A stretch of DNA of 64,000 bases from Silvimonas soli (lineage in GTDB: Bacteria; Pseudomonadota; Gammaproteobacteria; Burkholderiales; Chitinibacteraceae): positions 1,240,001 to 1,304,000 of the forward strand of contig NZ_CP106736.1 of NCBI RefSeq assembly GCF_030035605.1. Direction: 5' to 3'. The stretch's first letter is position 1. The number at the start of each line of letters is the position of its first letter. This document shows positions 8,853 through 16,941 of the stretch, one piece after another. Under the pieces are notes generated by a model that was given only the letters and a program-made list of their open reading frames with translations, made no database searches and was not told the origin of the DNA. Made by a program: the position numbers and the translations under genes.

Positions 8853-8870
8853 ATAGAACGTTCGTTCTAT
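8853..8870. promoter_or_regulatory. Probable LexA-type operator between SRAP gene and umuD
   Basis: ATAGAACG (8853-8860) and CGTTCTAT (8863-8870) form a perfect 8-bp inverted repeat around TT. It overlaps a good -10 (TATACT, 8868-8873) for the umuD direction. Its core GAACGTTCGTTCTAT recurs exactly at 10974-10988. The half-site differs from the enterobacterial CTGT/ACAG box and resembles the GAAC-N4-GTTC class. SOS control is inferred from the genes it flanks. Confidence 0.7.
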
Positions 8871-8905
8871 ACTGCACTCGTTCTCGTAATTGATATTGAG
8901 TGTAG

Positions 8906-9358
8906 ATGATGGAAGCCCTCTTGTTTGGCCCTGCCGCAGCCCACCTGGCACCGCCGATCCAGCTAATCCCGCTGGCGGGCACCCGCGTTCCAGCTGGCTT
9001 TCCCAGCCCCGCAGATGATTGGACGGAAGAGCGAGTCGACCTCAATCAGCGCTACGTCACTCACCCAGAAGCCACCTTCTACTTCACCGTAGCCGGCGAC
9101 AGCATGAGCGGCACTGACCCGGCCCGATCAATCCCGGATGGCGCCACCCTGATTGTCGACCGCGCCCTGCAAGCCGAACATGGCGCCGTCGTCGTGGCCG
9201 TCATCGACGGTGATTTCACGGTAAAGCGCCTGTTCAGCCGCCGCGGGCGCATTGCGCTCATTCCAGAAAACCCCGCCTACCCCGTCATTGAGCTTGCCGA
9301 AGGGCAAGAGTTGGCGATCTGGGGCGTGGTCACAGCATGGGTGCACCAAGCCCGATGA
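8906..9358 (+). CDS. umuD: UmuD-like self-cleaving subunit of DNA polymerase V (S24 peptidase)
   Basis: A 150-residue S24/LexA-type autoprotease. The catalytic serine is in GDSM (Ser66) and the lysine in FTVKRL (Lys107); the scissile Ala30-Gly31 lies in RVPAGFPSP, matching the UmuD cleavage-site geometry. No DNA-binding domain is present, which separates it from LexA. RecA filaments trigger self-cleavage to UmuD', which joins UmuC to form the translesion polymerase. The gene overlaps umuC by ATGA, showing translational coupling, and a palindromic operator sits 36 bp upstream. A second ATG directly follows the first; either gives the same protein apart from one residue. Confidence 0.92.
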   Translation: MMEALLFGPAAAHLAPPIQLIPLAGTRVPAGFPSPADDWTEERVDLNQRYVTHPEATFYFTVAGDSMSGTDPARSIPDGATLIVDRALQAEHGAVVVAVIDGDFTVKRLFSRRGRIALIPENPAYPVIELAEGQELAIWGVVTAWVHQAR

Positions 9359-10626
9359 GCCCCTTTGCCCTTGTTGACGTGAACAATTTCTACGTCAGTT
9401 GCCAACGTGTATTCGAGCCCAAACTCGAAGGCAAACCGGTGCTCGTACTCAGCAATAACGACGGCTGCGCCATTGCCCGCAGTGCCGAAGTCAAAGCCCT
9501 TGGCGTCAAAATGGGTGCGCCCTGGCACCAGATGCAAGACCTCGTGCGCCAGCACAGCATCATCGCCCGTAGTAGCAATTGCGCCCTTTATGCCGACATG
9601 AGCACGCGCGTCATGACGATCCTCCGGCAATTCAGCCCGCATCAGGAGGTGTACAGCATTGATGAGTGTTTTCTCGGGCTGCGCGGCATTCAGCGCGATC
9701 TGATCGACTACGGGCAAGAGATACGCGGCACGGTTAAACAGTGGACCGGCCTGCCCGTCTGCGTCGGCATTGGACCCACGAAAACGCTGGCCAAACTCGC
9801 CAACCACCTCGCCAAGAAACGGCCAGAATTCAACAGCGTGTGCGACTGGCAACGTATCGACCGGCAACGCCAACAAGCCCTGATGGCCGAACTGGCACTC
9901 AACGATGTCTGGGGCGTCGGCCCCCGTATCGCCGCCCGCTTGCAAACCGATGGCATTCACAACGTTGCCACCCTCGCCGCCTGCGACCCGGAAACCATCC
10001 GCCAACGCTACAGTGTCGTTCTGCAGCGCACAGTGCTGGAGCTGCGCGGCGTACTCGCCATCGAACTCGCCCAGGAAAGCGAAGACAAACAGCAAATCTG
10101 CTGCGCCCGCTCGTTTGGCCACCCGGTCTACAGTCTGGAAGCCATGGGTGAGGCCGTCAGCGTCTACGCCGCCCGCGCCGCTGAAAAACTCCGCCGTCAG
10201 CACTCCATCGCCTCTGGCATATCGGTATTCATCCAGACCAACCCGTTCAAGCCCAACGAGCCGCAATACAATCAGCACGTGGCCATTGCGCTTGATCCAG
10301 AATCCGACGACACCCTGCAGATCACCCGCTACGCGCTCTGGATACTCAAACGCATTTACCGGCCCGGTTTCGCCTACGCCAAAGCAGGCGTCATGCTCAC
10401 CGGCCTGCAGCCGCGCGGCACCGTGCAACGCCACCTGTTCCGCACAGATCCAGATCCGCTCACCCGCGCCGCGCTTAATGAAACCATGGACCGCATCAAC
10501 GCCCGCTGGGGCCGCGGCACCATGCGCACCGCCAGCGCCGGCACCACGCAAGACTGGAAGATGCGCCAAAACCACCTTTCCCCAGCATGGACGACACGCT
10601 GGCCAGATATCCCCGTCGCCAGGTAA
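9355..10626 (+). CDS. umuC: UmuC, catalytic subunit of DNA polymerase V (Y-family)
   Basis: A Y-family translesion polymerase of 423 residues. The first catalytic aspartate is in FALVDVNNFYVSC (about residue 7) and the second Asp-Glu pair in YSIDECFLGL (about 101-106). The helix-hairpin-helix region follows (VWGVGPRIAARL, about 185-196), then a little-finger domain (RSFGHPVYSLEAMGEAV) and the UmuC-specific C-terminus. The start at 9355 is chosen because it overlaps the umuD stop as ATGA; a frame extension to 9337 has no ribosome site. Together with UmuD' it copies past damaged bases at the price of mutations. Confidence 0.95.
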   Translation: MSPFALVDVNNFYVSCQRVFEPKLEGKPVLVLSNNDGCAIARSAEVKALGVKMGAPWHQMQDLVRQHSIIARSSNCALYADMSTRVMTILRQFSPHQEVYSIDECFLGLRGIQRDLIDYGQEIRGTVKQWTGLPVCVGIGPTKTLAKLANHLAKKRPEFNSVCDWQRIDRQRQQALMAELALNDVWGVGPRIAARLQTDGIHNVATLAACDPETIRQRYSVVLQRTVLELRGVLAIELAQESEDKQQICCARSFGHPVYSLEAMGEAVSVYAARAAEKLRRQHSIASGISVFIQTNPFKPNEPQYNQHVAIALDPESDDTLQITRYALWILKRIYRPGFAYAKAGVMLTGLQPRGTVQRHLFRTDPDPLTRAALNETMDRINARWGRGTMRTASAGTTQDWKMRQNHLSPAWTTRWPDIPVAR

Positions 10627-10630
10627 CACC

Positions 10631-10939
10631 ATGCAAGTCACCGTCTACCAACTACGCCAGCGCGGAAAACGACAAGACCGTGCGTCCAAAGATCAGGCAG
10701 TTTGCGGATATCTAAAAATGACAGGTACCGACACCCAGAACTACAAAGGCCATGTATTGAACGTGAACCGCAAAGGTGAAGATGGCAGCCCGCCAGATCA
10801 CCTGCTGCCCCCGCTATACGATCCCAAGATAGGTGGCTTGGTTAACTTCGACGGTAAAGTGCGTATCCGTTTTATTGGTTTTCAGCTCACGCCAGATGGG
10901 TGTGCCGTGGTGCAGGAATGGGTGTGTGATATTGGTTAA
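10631..10939 (+). CDS. Small conserved-looking protein downstream of umuC
   Basis: A 102-residue hydrophilic protein starting 4 bp after the umuC stop, so it is almost certainly in the same operon. It opens MQVTVYQLRQRGKRQDRASK and has a central segment with NYKGHVLNVNRKG and a beta-rich end (GKVRIRFIGFQLTPDGC, AVVQEWVCDIG). No signal peptide, membrane segment or known motif is visible. I do not recognise the family. The position suggests an accessory role in SOS mutagenesis or simple co-induction, which is inference. Confidence 0.7.
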   Translation: MQVTVYQLRQRGKRQDRASKDQAVCGYLKMTGTDTQNYKGHVLNVNRKGEDGSPPDHLLPPLYDPKIGGLVNFDGKVRIRFIGFQLTPDGCAVVQEWVCDIG

Positions 10940-10955
10940 GGGTTACGTACGTCGG

Positions 10956-10988
10956 TTCACTTTTACCCGAAGTGAACGTTCGTTCTAT
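10956..10988. promoter_or_regulatory. Second SOS-type operator with an adjoining inverted repeat
   Basis: The 15 bases GAACGTTCGTTCTAT at 10974-10988 are identical to the umuD/SRAP operator core. They overlap a -10-like TATATT (10986-10991). Overlapping on the left is another inverted repeat, TTCACTT (10956-10962) and AAGTGAA (10970-10976). The unit sits 42 bp upstream of the next gene and predicts that gene is damage-inducible. Confidence 0.6.
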
Positions 10989-11030
10989 ATTGATATCCAT
11001 TACCCAAGTGATCTCTCGTAGGAGGCTCCC

Positions 11031-11690
11031 ATGTTTGAACAAACCCGTGTGTCAGATGGTGTAGACATTGTTAGCAAAGACTTTCGGATGTCGATTCGGC
11101 AAGCAGCAACCGAGAAGGGATACACAGCGGGCTCTTTGACAATGTCGGTATGGCGGCGAGACCCATACAAGCCCGCATCTGATGCTATCGAGCGAGAGGC
11201 GGCCACCGCAGTTTCAAACCTCTATGTCGGCTTCGGCGGCCTGATCGTGGATAACGGCGAACTGGTGATCAATGAGCTGGTGGGCTATCCGGCAACGCAC
11301 AATGAAAAACTCCGGATCAACCCGCCGCAAGGCATGGACGAGCCACTACTCAATACATTGGATGATGTCGTTACCACCAGCTTTTCAAGCTGGTTTGTAT
11401 TGCGCGAGTTCAGCAAGGATGCTCATCGACCGACAGCGCGAGAGATAGAAGCCGTTCGCCTCATGATGTCCCGATACGTCATCGACCGCGCCGCGGGAGA
11501 AGAGCTGGTTGATCTCGCTGACGCTGATGGGCGGCTCTATTTCAAGCCAGAAACCGACCTTTACGAAATTCTGACCGCACGCCCCATCATCTTGCCCGCC
11601 ATCGAATTCGCCCACGCAACCGTAGCGGAAAAGCTCAAGGAAGCAGCGAGGAGATACGGCATCGGCAGCAATGGCGAAACGCTGCAATGA
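11031..11690 (+). CDS. Unknown protein, predicted member of the SOS regulon
   Basis: A 219-residue soluble protein that I do not recognise. It has a strong ribosome site (GTAGGAGG, 6 bp before ATG). The N-terminal third is basic and helical (SIRQAATEKGYTAGSLTMSVWRRD), then a mixed region (NLYVGFGGLIVDNGELVINELVGYP), then a long acidic-helical C-terminus with REIEAVRLMMSRYVIDRAAG and EFAHATVAEKLKEAARRYG. No signal peptide or membrane helix. A copy of the umuD operator core lies 42 bp upstream and a strong terminator (11811-11837) follows, so it is a single-gene unit. Damage-inducibility is inferred from that operator only. Confidence 0.7.
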   Translation: MFEQTRVSDGVDIVSKDFRMSIRQAATEKGYTAGSLTMSVWRRDPYKPASDAIEREAATAVSNLYVGFGGLIVDNGELVINELVGYPATHNEKLRINPPQGMDEPLLNTLDDVVTTSFSSWFVLREFSKDAHRPTAREIEAVRLMMSRYVIDRAAGEELVDLADADGRLYFKPETDLYEILTARPIILPAIEFAHATVAEKLKEAARRYGIGSNGETLQ

Positions 11691-11810
11691 CTCAGCAAGC
11701 CAAGTAAGTCATGAGATTGATTGCGCACAAAACCGGCACACAAAGACGGCTTCAGAGTTAGAAACGCATTTGGCCGCCAGGCCAATTGCGTGCGGTTGTA
11801 CACCACTTGA

Positions 11811-11837
11811 GGCCGGGTAAATCACCCGGCCTTTTTT
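11811..11837 (+). terminator. Intrinsic terminator after the 11031 gene
   Basis: GGCCGGGT (11811-11818) pairs with ACCCGGCC (11824-11831) around AAATC and is followed by six Ts. The 8-bp GC-rich stem plus T-run is a textbook rho-independent terminator. The rest of 11691-12027 holds no gene I can support. Confidence 0.85.
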
Positions 11838-12027
11838 CGCGCAAAAGCGGCATTTATCCGAAATCGCTAATGGCGGCGCCAGTCGCCAGCCGAGCATCCA
11901 GGCAACTTTGCCGCTGATCGGCAGATGGCCTAGGTCGTGCTTGAATTTCAAGGTAGCAAATCATATTCAGTGAAATACCACTCATCCAACCCTAGTGCAC
12001 CTCAGGTAAAAGGAGGCTTGTGACACC

Positions 12028-12321
12028 ATGAAACCGATCCGCATCACCTACAGAACGCACGAAAACGAGAAGACATTTACCTATGACTTCGGCGAAGCAC
12101 TCGCCCCGTCACAGGTGGACTCACTGGTGCTTGAAGCAGTCATCCAGCACGCATTCCCGGAGAATATGGCCCCGCGCCGTATCGTGGATTTCCCGCTTGG
12201 AGAAACTGCACAGAAAGAAACGATCGAAGCGGTCATGCGCCGCCTTTCGTTCCATCACATCGAATACCAGATCGGTGAGCAAAGCCGGAAAATTCAGGCC
12301 AAGCACCTATTCCACCTCTAA
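12028..12321 (+). CDS. Small hypothetical protein
   Basis: A 97-residue protein with a good Shine-Dalgarno (AAGGAGG) 12 bp before the ATG and an intrinsic terminator 21 bp after its stop, so it looks like a genuine one-gene unit. It opens KPIRITYRTHENEKTFTYDF and continues through helices containing VDSLVLEAVIQHAF and IEAVMRRLSFHHIEYQI. No membrane segment, signal peptide or catalytic motif is visible and I do not recognise the family. It sits between the SOS genes and a PEP-CTERM protein without a clear link to either. Confidence 0.65.
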   Translation: MKPIRITYRTHENEKTFTYDFGEALAPSQVDSLVLEAVIQHAFPENMAPRRIVDFPLGETAQKETIEAVMRRLSFHHIEYQIGEQSRKIQAKHLFHL

Positions 12322-12341
12322 GCCCTTCCCAGTTTCGAGCG

Positions 12342-12363
12342 GCCCGCAGATGCGGGCTTTTTC
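12342..12363 (+). terminator. Intrinsic terminator after the 12028 gene
   Basis: GCCCGCA (12342-12348) and TGCGGGC (12351-12357) form a 7-bp stem with a 2-base loop, followed by TTTTTC. Confidence 0.8.
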
Positions 12364-12436
12364 TCGCCCGGTGCTTGTGTCGCCGCGGTAAAGAACTGTG
12401 CAAATTGGATGCACCGAATGAGCAGGTCTGACCCGC

Positions 12437-13045
12437 TCATTGTTCCGTTCTGCGCAGGGCGGTTAACCAGACCTTTGGGCGCCGTGACGCGAATAGCCCA
12501 ACCAGACCCAGTCCCAACAATGCATAGGTTTCCGGTTCAGGAACGGGAGAAACGGCAGTCAAAGACCACGACGATGGCTCCCCCTCTACCTTGAAGGCAT
12601 CAAGACCGAACCCATGGCCCAAGTAATAATCCAGCCCGGGACCGTATAAATTGCCTGACCGGTTGGAGCCATAGCCAAGGAATGTGACGTAATTGAAGAC
12701 CGGATTGGGGAGAAGAGGTACGTACAACTGAAAATAGTTATCGTGGCCATCGAATGACATGAGTGGTGGCAAGAAATCACCGAGGGCCGAAGTTACGTGT
12801 ATCTGGCTGCTATCTGCACTGAACAGCAAATGACCGTCGTGGTCTGTCTCGTTCAAAGTGAAATCTGCAAGATGATTGATTACATTGCCGCTTGCCGTGC
12901 CCCAGAAAGTGCCTGACATCGTAAAGTCGATGCCAGGGTCTGCACCTTGCTGAAACGTATAACTGTAGTGGTATTCCGTACTGGAAAAGACACTTGAACA
13001 CAGCAGCCCCGCCACAACCCCGACAGCGAACCTTAGCGTTTTCAT
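12437..13045 (-). CDS. Secreted PEP-CTERM protein
   Basis: A 202-residue exported protein. A signal peptide (MKTLRFAVGVVAGLLCSSVFS) leads into a beta-rich body with no recognised catalytic motif. The C-terminus is a complete PEP-CTERM sorting signal: VPEPETYALLGLGLVGLF followed by the basic ASRRPK. Such tails are cleaved by an exosortase (EpsH/XrtA type) at the inner membrane, and the proteins are released or built into the extracellular matrix. The ATG at 13045 is chosen because it gives the clean signal peptide and has GAGG upstream; the frame continues to 13132. A second PEP-CTERM protein at 46836 has an almost identical tail. No exosortase gene is in the window. Confidence 0.85.
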   Translation of the reverse strand: MKTLRFAVGVVAGLLCSSVFSSTEYHYSYTFQQGADPGIDFTMSGTFWGTASGNVINHLADFTLNETDHDGHLLFSADSSQIHVTSALGDFLPPLMSFDGHDNYFQLYVPLLPNPVFNYVTFLGYGSNRSGNLYGPGLDYYLGHGFGLDAFKVEGEPSSWSLTAVSPVPEPETYALLGLGLVGLFASRRPKVWLTALRRTEQ

Positions 13046-13790
13046 GAGAAGCCTCACCCGCGTGATGAAAAGTGGCATCACCCGCAGATGACGCTGGGTA
13101 ATAATGCGCTTACCCATGACGCAAGCAAGCAATACGTGGGGGTTGGGCCTGTAACCTGATGATTGGTTACCCGGACAAGGAATGGGAAACCGTATCTGGC
13201 AACTAACACCATCCTGGCAAGCGTTACGAACCGCCCTTTGTGTCCGGTGGCCGTCGTCATACTCCTGAGCGCTTGGGTCGGTCAGCCCGGGGTTCCTGTT
13301 GCACTACTAACGGGGCTTGGGAAGTTTTGTGCATTCTTTTTTGCATCGACCTGTTAGGTCTGTATATGGATTGAAAAAAGAATCGGGATTCCTGCAGCAC
13401 TCGGGCGGTGCAGCAAGACCACTGAGTCGCTTCGGCGGGTTCGTGCTGCTGGCGGCCTCACTACACCACTCACTTCACACCCGGACCGGCCTGTGATTTC
13501 GTACCGGGTGCCGTTAAGTCGCAAAAGCCAATTCGTTTTAGCGTTTCGGTCCTGACTTTGCTGCCAGGGGAACATAGTTCAGTGGGCTCAAAAGACCCGA
13601 GCCATGAATTTTTTGCATTTCTCCTTGGCCAGGACGTATTTCCAGTGGCATAGGCCAGATAGCAACTGCTTGGTGACTGATCCTATTGAAAGCCTCGCGG
13701 CAAAAATATTCGAGTGAAGCAGCAGAGCTCTGCCACGTCGATTGTTAAGGCGCTTTCCTCGCTAAGGATTCATGAAGCGCTTCGCATCAA
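13046..13790. other. Gene-poor stretch upstream of the HipA-like kinase
   Basis: Short open frames occur in several frames but none has a ribosome site and a recognisable protein. Nothing beyond decayed accessory DNA is visible here. Confidence 0.4.
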
Positions 13791-13800
13791 TGACAATATT

Positions 13801-13880
13801 TTCCCGGGTCCATTTGGTTTTTCCCGGGATTTCCGGGGTACTGTCGGCCTTGCCCGGATATAGCCGAGCCGAACTGGGAG
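13801..13880. repeat. Degenerate 10-bp-period CCCGGG array (8 units)
   Basis: Consecutive 10-base blocks from 13801 carry TTCCCGGG (13801, 13821), TTCCGGGG (13831), TGCCCGG (13851) and TAGCCG (13861). The same 10-bp period and the same C/G then A/T alternation as the 6991 array are seen. It ends about 150 bp upstream of the HipA-like promoter. Confidence 0.55.
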
Positions 13881-14018
13881 CCATCTTCTTCCACCGTTTT
13901 TGCTCGACTCCATCCGCAGTGCCCATCCCTTCATTTCAGCACACTCCTCCACTCTCAGAGCCGGCCCCCACAAGATTGGGTATTCATGCCTCTACAAAGC
14001 AATCCTCAGCGCTTTGTT

Positions 14019-14050
14019 GACCAACCCAATAGCTACGTTTATCGTAGTTT
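14019..14050 (+). promoter_or_regulatory. Promoter with embedded CTACG-N5-CGTAG operator, upstream of the HipA-like kinase
   Basis: TTGACC (from 14018/14019), a 17-bp spacer and TATCGT form a sigma70-type promoter. The palindrome CTACGTTTATCGTAG (14033-14047) covers the -10, so a bound repressor would block RNA polymerase. The same -35, spacer length, -10 and palindrome recur upstream of the metallophosphoesterase at 15842-15874. The regulator is most likely the XRE protein at 16942-17268, whose own upstream region carries the same palindrome. Confidence 0.7.
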
Positions 14051-14167
14051 TTTTTGTATAAATAATGAACAAGCTACTAGTGGTTGTCGGCCTGCGCCCG
14101 GAAGCCACACTCAGGAGGTAGCCCGCCCTGTCACCCCACCTTTTGTTCCTCCATGAAGGATCGTTTG

Positions 14168-15475
14168 ATGAGCAATGCTTGCACTGTTCAAATCTTCCAC
14201 GAAAACAAATGGCACGACGCAGCCTTCACAGAATTGACCGATGGTCCCGACTCCGGTTGGAAAGCGCCCACGCGGTTTGGATACGATGCGAATTGGGCTC
14301 TAGAACATCGCGCCAGGCGGGATGCCTGCGCCGTCAGTGCTGCCGTGCCCGTGGGAATCGATCTGGAATGGCACAATGCCTGGCCAGCGTTTCTGATTGA
14401 CCTGCTGCCACAAGGCTTCGGCCGCGATAAGCTCCTGCCCCATCTCGGTTTGTCAGTGGCGGCGGAAGCAGCCGCAGACTGGCGTTTGCTCTGCGCCGGC
14501 GCAGGCAGCCCGATTGGCAACATGCGGGTCAAAGAGGCAGCGGATTGGCTGGTCAGTAATCAAGTCAGACTGCCCGGATTCACAGATCACCAGGTGTGCG
14601 GCCATGACGCTGATTTCATCGAATATCTGACCCAGAGCGATGCCCTGATGTTTTCTTCGGGTGCCCAAGGGGAATGGCCCAAAGCCATGCTCACGCGGGA
14701 TCGGGCCGGGTTGCTGCACCTCGATCATGCATTGCCGGATAGCGAAGCGGCCGCGCACTACATTGTCAAATTCAATCCGAAAAACAGCCCGGAGCGCACG
14801 CAGGCCATTTTTGATTGCGAGGCGCCATACATGGAATTCGCCCGGGGCCTGGGCCTTTTTGTTCACGCCCCGCTTCAGCAAAAACACCGTGCGCTGTTTA
14901 TTCCCAGGTTCGATCGTGCAGTCACGGAAGATGGCCTTGCGCTTCGCCACGGGCAGGAGAGCATTGCCAGCCTGACAGGCCGTGCCGGCTTTGAAGATGT
15001 CCCGCCCCACGAGGAAGTATGCCAGGCGCTCCATGATTTGTGCTCGGATGGCTATTTTTCTATCCTGGAATACATACGGCGCGACGTGGCCAACCTTGCG
15101 CTGAAGAACACCGACAATCATGCGCGCAACACGGCGATCCAGCGCCGTGCAGATGGATACATCGGTTTGACGCCACTATTCGACTTTGCACCGATGTCGA
15201 TGCACCCAGCCAGTATTTCGCGCCGCATGCGCTGGGGCGAAAACCTGGAAACAGGTGGTCGCCCGGACTGGTGTGCCGTCGTCGAATGGATTACAGCGGA
15301 AGTCTTTCAATCAGCAGAACTGGGTGCGAAATTGCGAGCCGACTTGTTGGCCATGGTGCCGCGTCTTGAAGCCCTGCACGCAACCTTGGCAGGAACGACC
15401 CTGCCGCTGGCAAATGTGGCCCAAGTTCGCTACGCGGTGCTCGCCCAGATGGATGCGCTTTCCCGGCTGATGTAA
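14168..15475 (+). CDS. HipA-like serine/threonine kinase without an adjacent HipB
   Basis: A 435-residue HipA-family kinase. The glycine loop is SSGAQGEWPKA (163-173), the catalytic lysine is in HYIVKF (about 201), the catalytic loop is NLALKNTDNHARN (309-321) and the Mg-binding motif is LTPLFDFAP (334-342). All key residues appear intact. HipA enzymes phosphorylate translation factors such as glutamyl-tRNA synthetase and slow growth. The start at 14168 has AAGGA at a normal distance; ATGs at 14084 and 14153 lie upstream in frame. No HipB-like gene is fused or adjacent; the nearest XRE protein is 1.5 kb away across a metallophosphoesterase gene, and its operator is shared with this gene's promoter. 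It differs clearly from the second HipA at 38383. Whether it is toxic is unknown. Confidence 0.85.
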   Translation: MSNACTVQIFHENKWHDAAFTELTDGPDSGWKAPTRFGYDANWALEHRARRDACAVSAAVPVGIDLEWHNAWPAFLIDLLPQGFGRDKLLPHLGLSVAAEAAADWRLLCAGAGSPIGNMRVKEAADWLVSNQVRLPGFTDHQVCGHDADFIEYLTQSDALMFSSGAQGEWPKAMLTRDRAGLLHLDHALPDSEAAAHYIVKFNPKNSPERTQAIFDCEAPYMEFARGLGLFVHAPLQQKHRALFIPRFDRAVTEDGLALRHGQESIASLTGRAGFEDVPPHEEVCQALHDLCSDGYFSILEYIRRDVANLALKNTDNHARNTAIQRRADGYIGLTPLFDFAPMSMHPASISRRMRWGENLETGGRPDWCAVVEWITAEVFQSAELGAKLRADLLAMVPRLEALHATLAGTTLPLANVAQVRYAVLAQMDALSRLM

Positions 15476-15590
15476 TCGTCCTGGCTGATGACTCAAAACC
15501 ACCTCGCTACTACCTGGCGTCAACCAGCGAAAATCCGCTTGAGCGAGACTGTTGGCGTGACGTGGTCGTTCTGCGCGGAGCTTTTTAGTC
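15476..15590. other. Spacer between HipA-like gene and the next CCCGGG array
   Basis: No gene, hairpin or operator that I can support. Only the array and promoter that follow are notable. Confidence 0.4.
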
Positions 15591-15750
15591 CCAGAATTCC
15601 CGGGAAAACCCGGGCGGATCCGGCTTTTTCCCGGACCTCTTGGTTTTTTCCCCGTTCTACCCGGGAAAACCCCGCCCATTCCCGTTATCACCGGTCAAAA
15701 CCGGGAATGCCCCCTCTTCCACGGGTATTCGTCGGGTTCTGCGCGGGTGA
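15591..15750. repeat. Degenerate 10-bp-period CCCGGG array (about 16 units)
   Basis: Blocks of ten bases starting at 15591 repeatedly open with CGGG, CCGG, CCCG or CCGGG and close with AAAAC, TTTTTC, CATT or CAAAA; examples are at 15601, 15611, 15631, 15661, 15671, 15681, 15691 and 15701. This is the same architecture as the 6991 array. It lies about 105 bp upstream of the metallophosphoesterase promoter. Confidence 0.65.
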
Positions 15751-15841
15751 GCGTACCGGCATATCAACGCGACATCCTGACTTACCGTGGCCTGGCTCCA
15801 TCAACATAGTCACTGCTGATGGCAAAACGGAGGGTGCCATG

Positions 15842-15874
15842 TTGACCAACGCCATAACTACGTTTATCGTAGTT
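15842..15874 (+). promoter_or_regulatory. Promoter with embedded CTACG-N5-CGTAG operator, upstream of the metallophosphoesterase
   Basis: TTGACC (15842-15847), 17 bp, then TATCGT. The palindrome AACTACGTTTATCGTAGTT (15856-15874) overlaps the -10. The promoter matches the one at 14019-14050 nearly base for base, including the GTTGACCAAC start, although the surrounding DNA is different. Confidence 0.75.
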
Positions 15875-15981
15875 TTATTATTTTTGCATGCTGGGGTCTC
15901 AGATTAGGTAGCCATTGCCCGGTAAACCAAACCTGTCAGTGGCAACAAGGTCTGGGCAGTTCCAGATAGCCCGAGGGAAAT

Positions 15982-16752
15982 ATGAAACTACTGGTTATGA
16001 GTGATCTGCATCTTGAATTCAGCACCCTGCGCGTCGACCCAGGCGATGCTGATGTGATCATCCTGGCTGGTGATATCGCCGTTGGTGATGCCGCTTTCCC
16101 CTGGATCCGCGCCCAGTTCGGTGATCGTCCCGTTGTATATATCGCGGGCAATCACGAGTACTACAAGCATGAGTACCACTCAATGCTTGCGCAACTCAGG
16201 GAGTCGGCCCGGCAATCAGGCGTCTATTTCCTTGAGCGCGACGCCATGGTGATTAGTGACGTGCACTTTTATGGCACCACTCTCTGGACTGACATGGCGC
16301 TGTTCGGCCATGACCAGGAAGGTCGCCCTGCGGGTGTATTTGACGCCAACACCGGGCTCAATGATTTTTCATTGATTTCGTTTGAAGAAAATGGCAAACG
16401 GCGTTTATTTTCCGCGGAAGACTCAGTTGCATTGCATCACGAGAGCCGGTCGTGGCTGCAGGACTCCCTTGCTCGGTGCCCCGGTAAATCCTGTGTGATC
16501 ACCCATCACGCCCCAAGCGCACTCAGTGTGCCTGAACGGTTTGCCCAGTCACCTCTGACTCCCGCTTTTGCCAGCGCCATGGATGGGCTGGTTGCCAAAG
16601 CCAACGTCTGGATTCACGGCCATACACACGATTCGTTCGATTATCGAATCGGACAATGTCAGGTTGCCTGCAACCCCCGGGGGTACACCCGCCCCTGGAA
16701 ATCCTTACCCGAGAATACCGAATTCGATCCTTGCAAAATCATCACCATTTGA
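15982..16752 (+). CDS. Calcineurin-like metallophosphoesterase
   Basis: A 256-residue cytosolic metallophosphoesterase with the complete metal-site set in order: SDLHLE (7-12), LAGDIA (about 29-34), GNHEYY (about 57-62), ITHHAPS (about 173-179) and HGHTHDS (about 211-217). These coordinate two metals and hydrolyse a phosphoester; the natural substrate cannot be read from sequence. A GAGGGAAAT ribosome site precedes the ATG. Its promoter and operator duplicate those of the HipA-like kinase upstream, suggesting the two are regulated together. A CCAACGGG/CCCGTTGG hairpin (16770-16794) follows the gene. It could act on a nucleotide, on phosphorylated protein or RNA; an antagonism with the kinase is only a hypothesis. 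Confidence 0.9.
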   Translation: MKLLVMSDLHLEFSTLRVDPGDADVIILAGDIAVGDAAFPWIRAQFGDRPVVYIAGNHEYYKHEYHSMLAQLRESARQSGVYFLERDAMVISDVHFYGTTLWTDMALFGHDQEGRPAGVFDANTGLNDFSLISFEENGKRRLFSAEDSVALHHESRSWLQDSLARCPGKSCVITHHAPSALSVPERFAQSPLTPAFASAMDGLVAKANVWIHGHTHDSFDYRIGQCQVACNPRGYTRPWKSLPENTEFDPCKIITI

Positions 16753-16941
16753 TGATCTGGATTTTGCTTCCAACGGGTTAACGATGCCCGTTGGCCTCGC
16801 GGAGACTGGTTTGACTTTTCCGCGGGGCGCCACGAACCGGCACGCCTCTCATCAACCAACTCATCGGGGGGTTCGATGATGCGTGGCCCTTTGGGCCGAC
16901 TTGCGCTACTAGACACTCAACGCAATGGCCGGACAAAGCGG

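Noticed and set aside
9277..10641. 454-codon open frame on the minus strand over umuC
   Set aside because: It is the antisense of a certain umuC gene, with no ribosome site and composition typical of a shadow frame in GC-rich DNA.
14453..15121. 222-codon minus-strand frame over the HipA-like gene
   Set aside because: Antisense shadow; the HipA-like frame has all kinase motifs.
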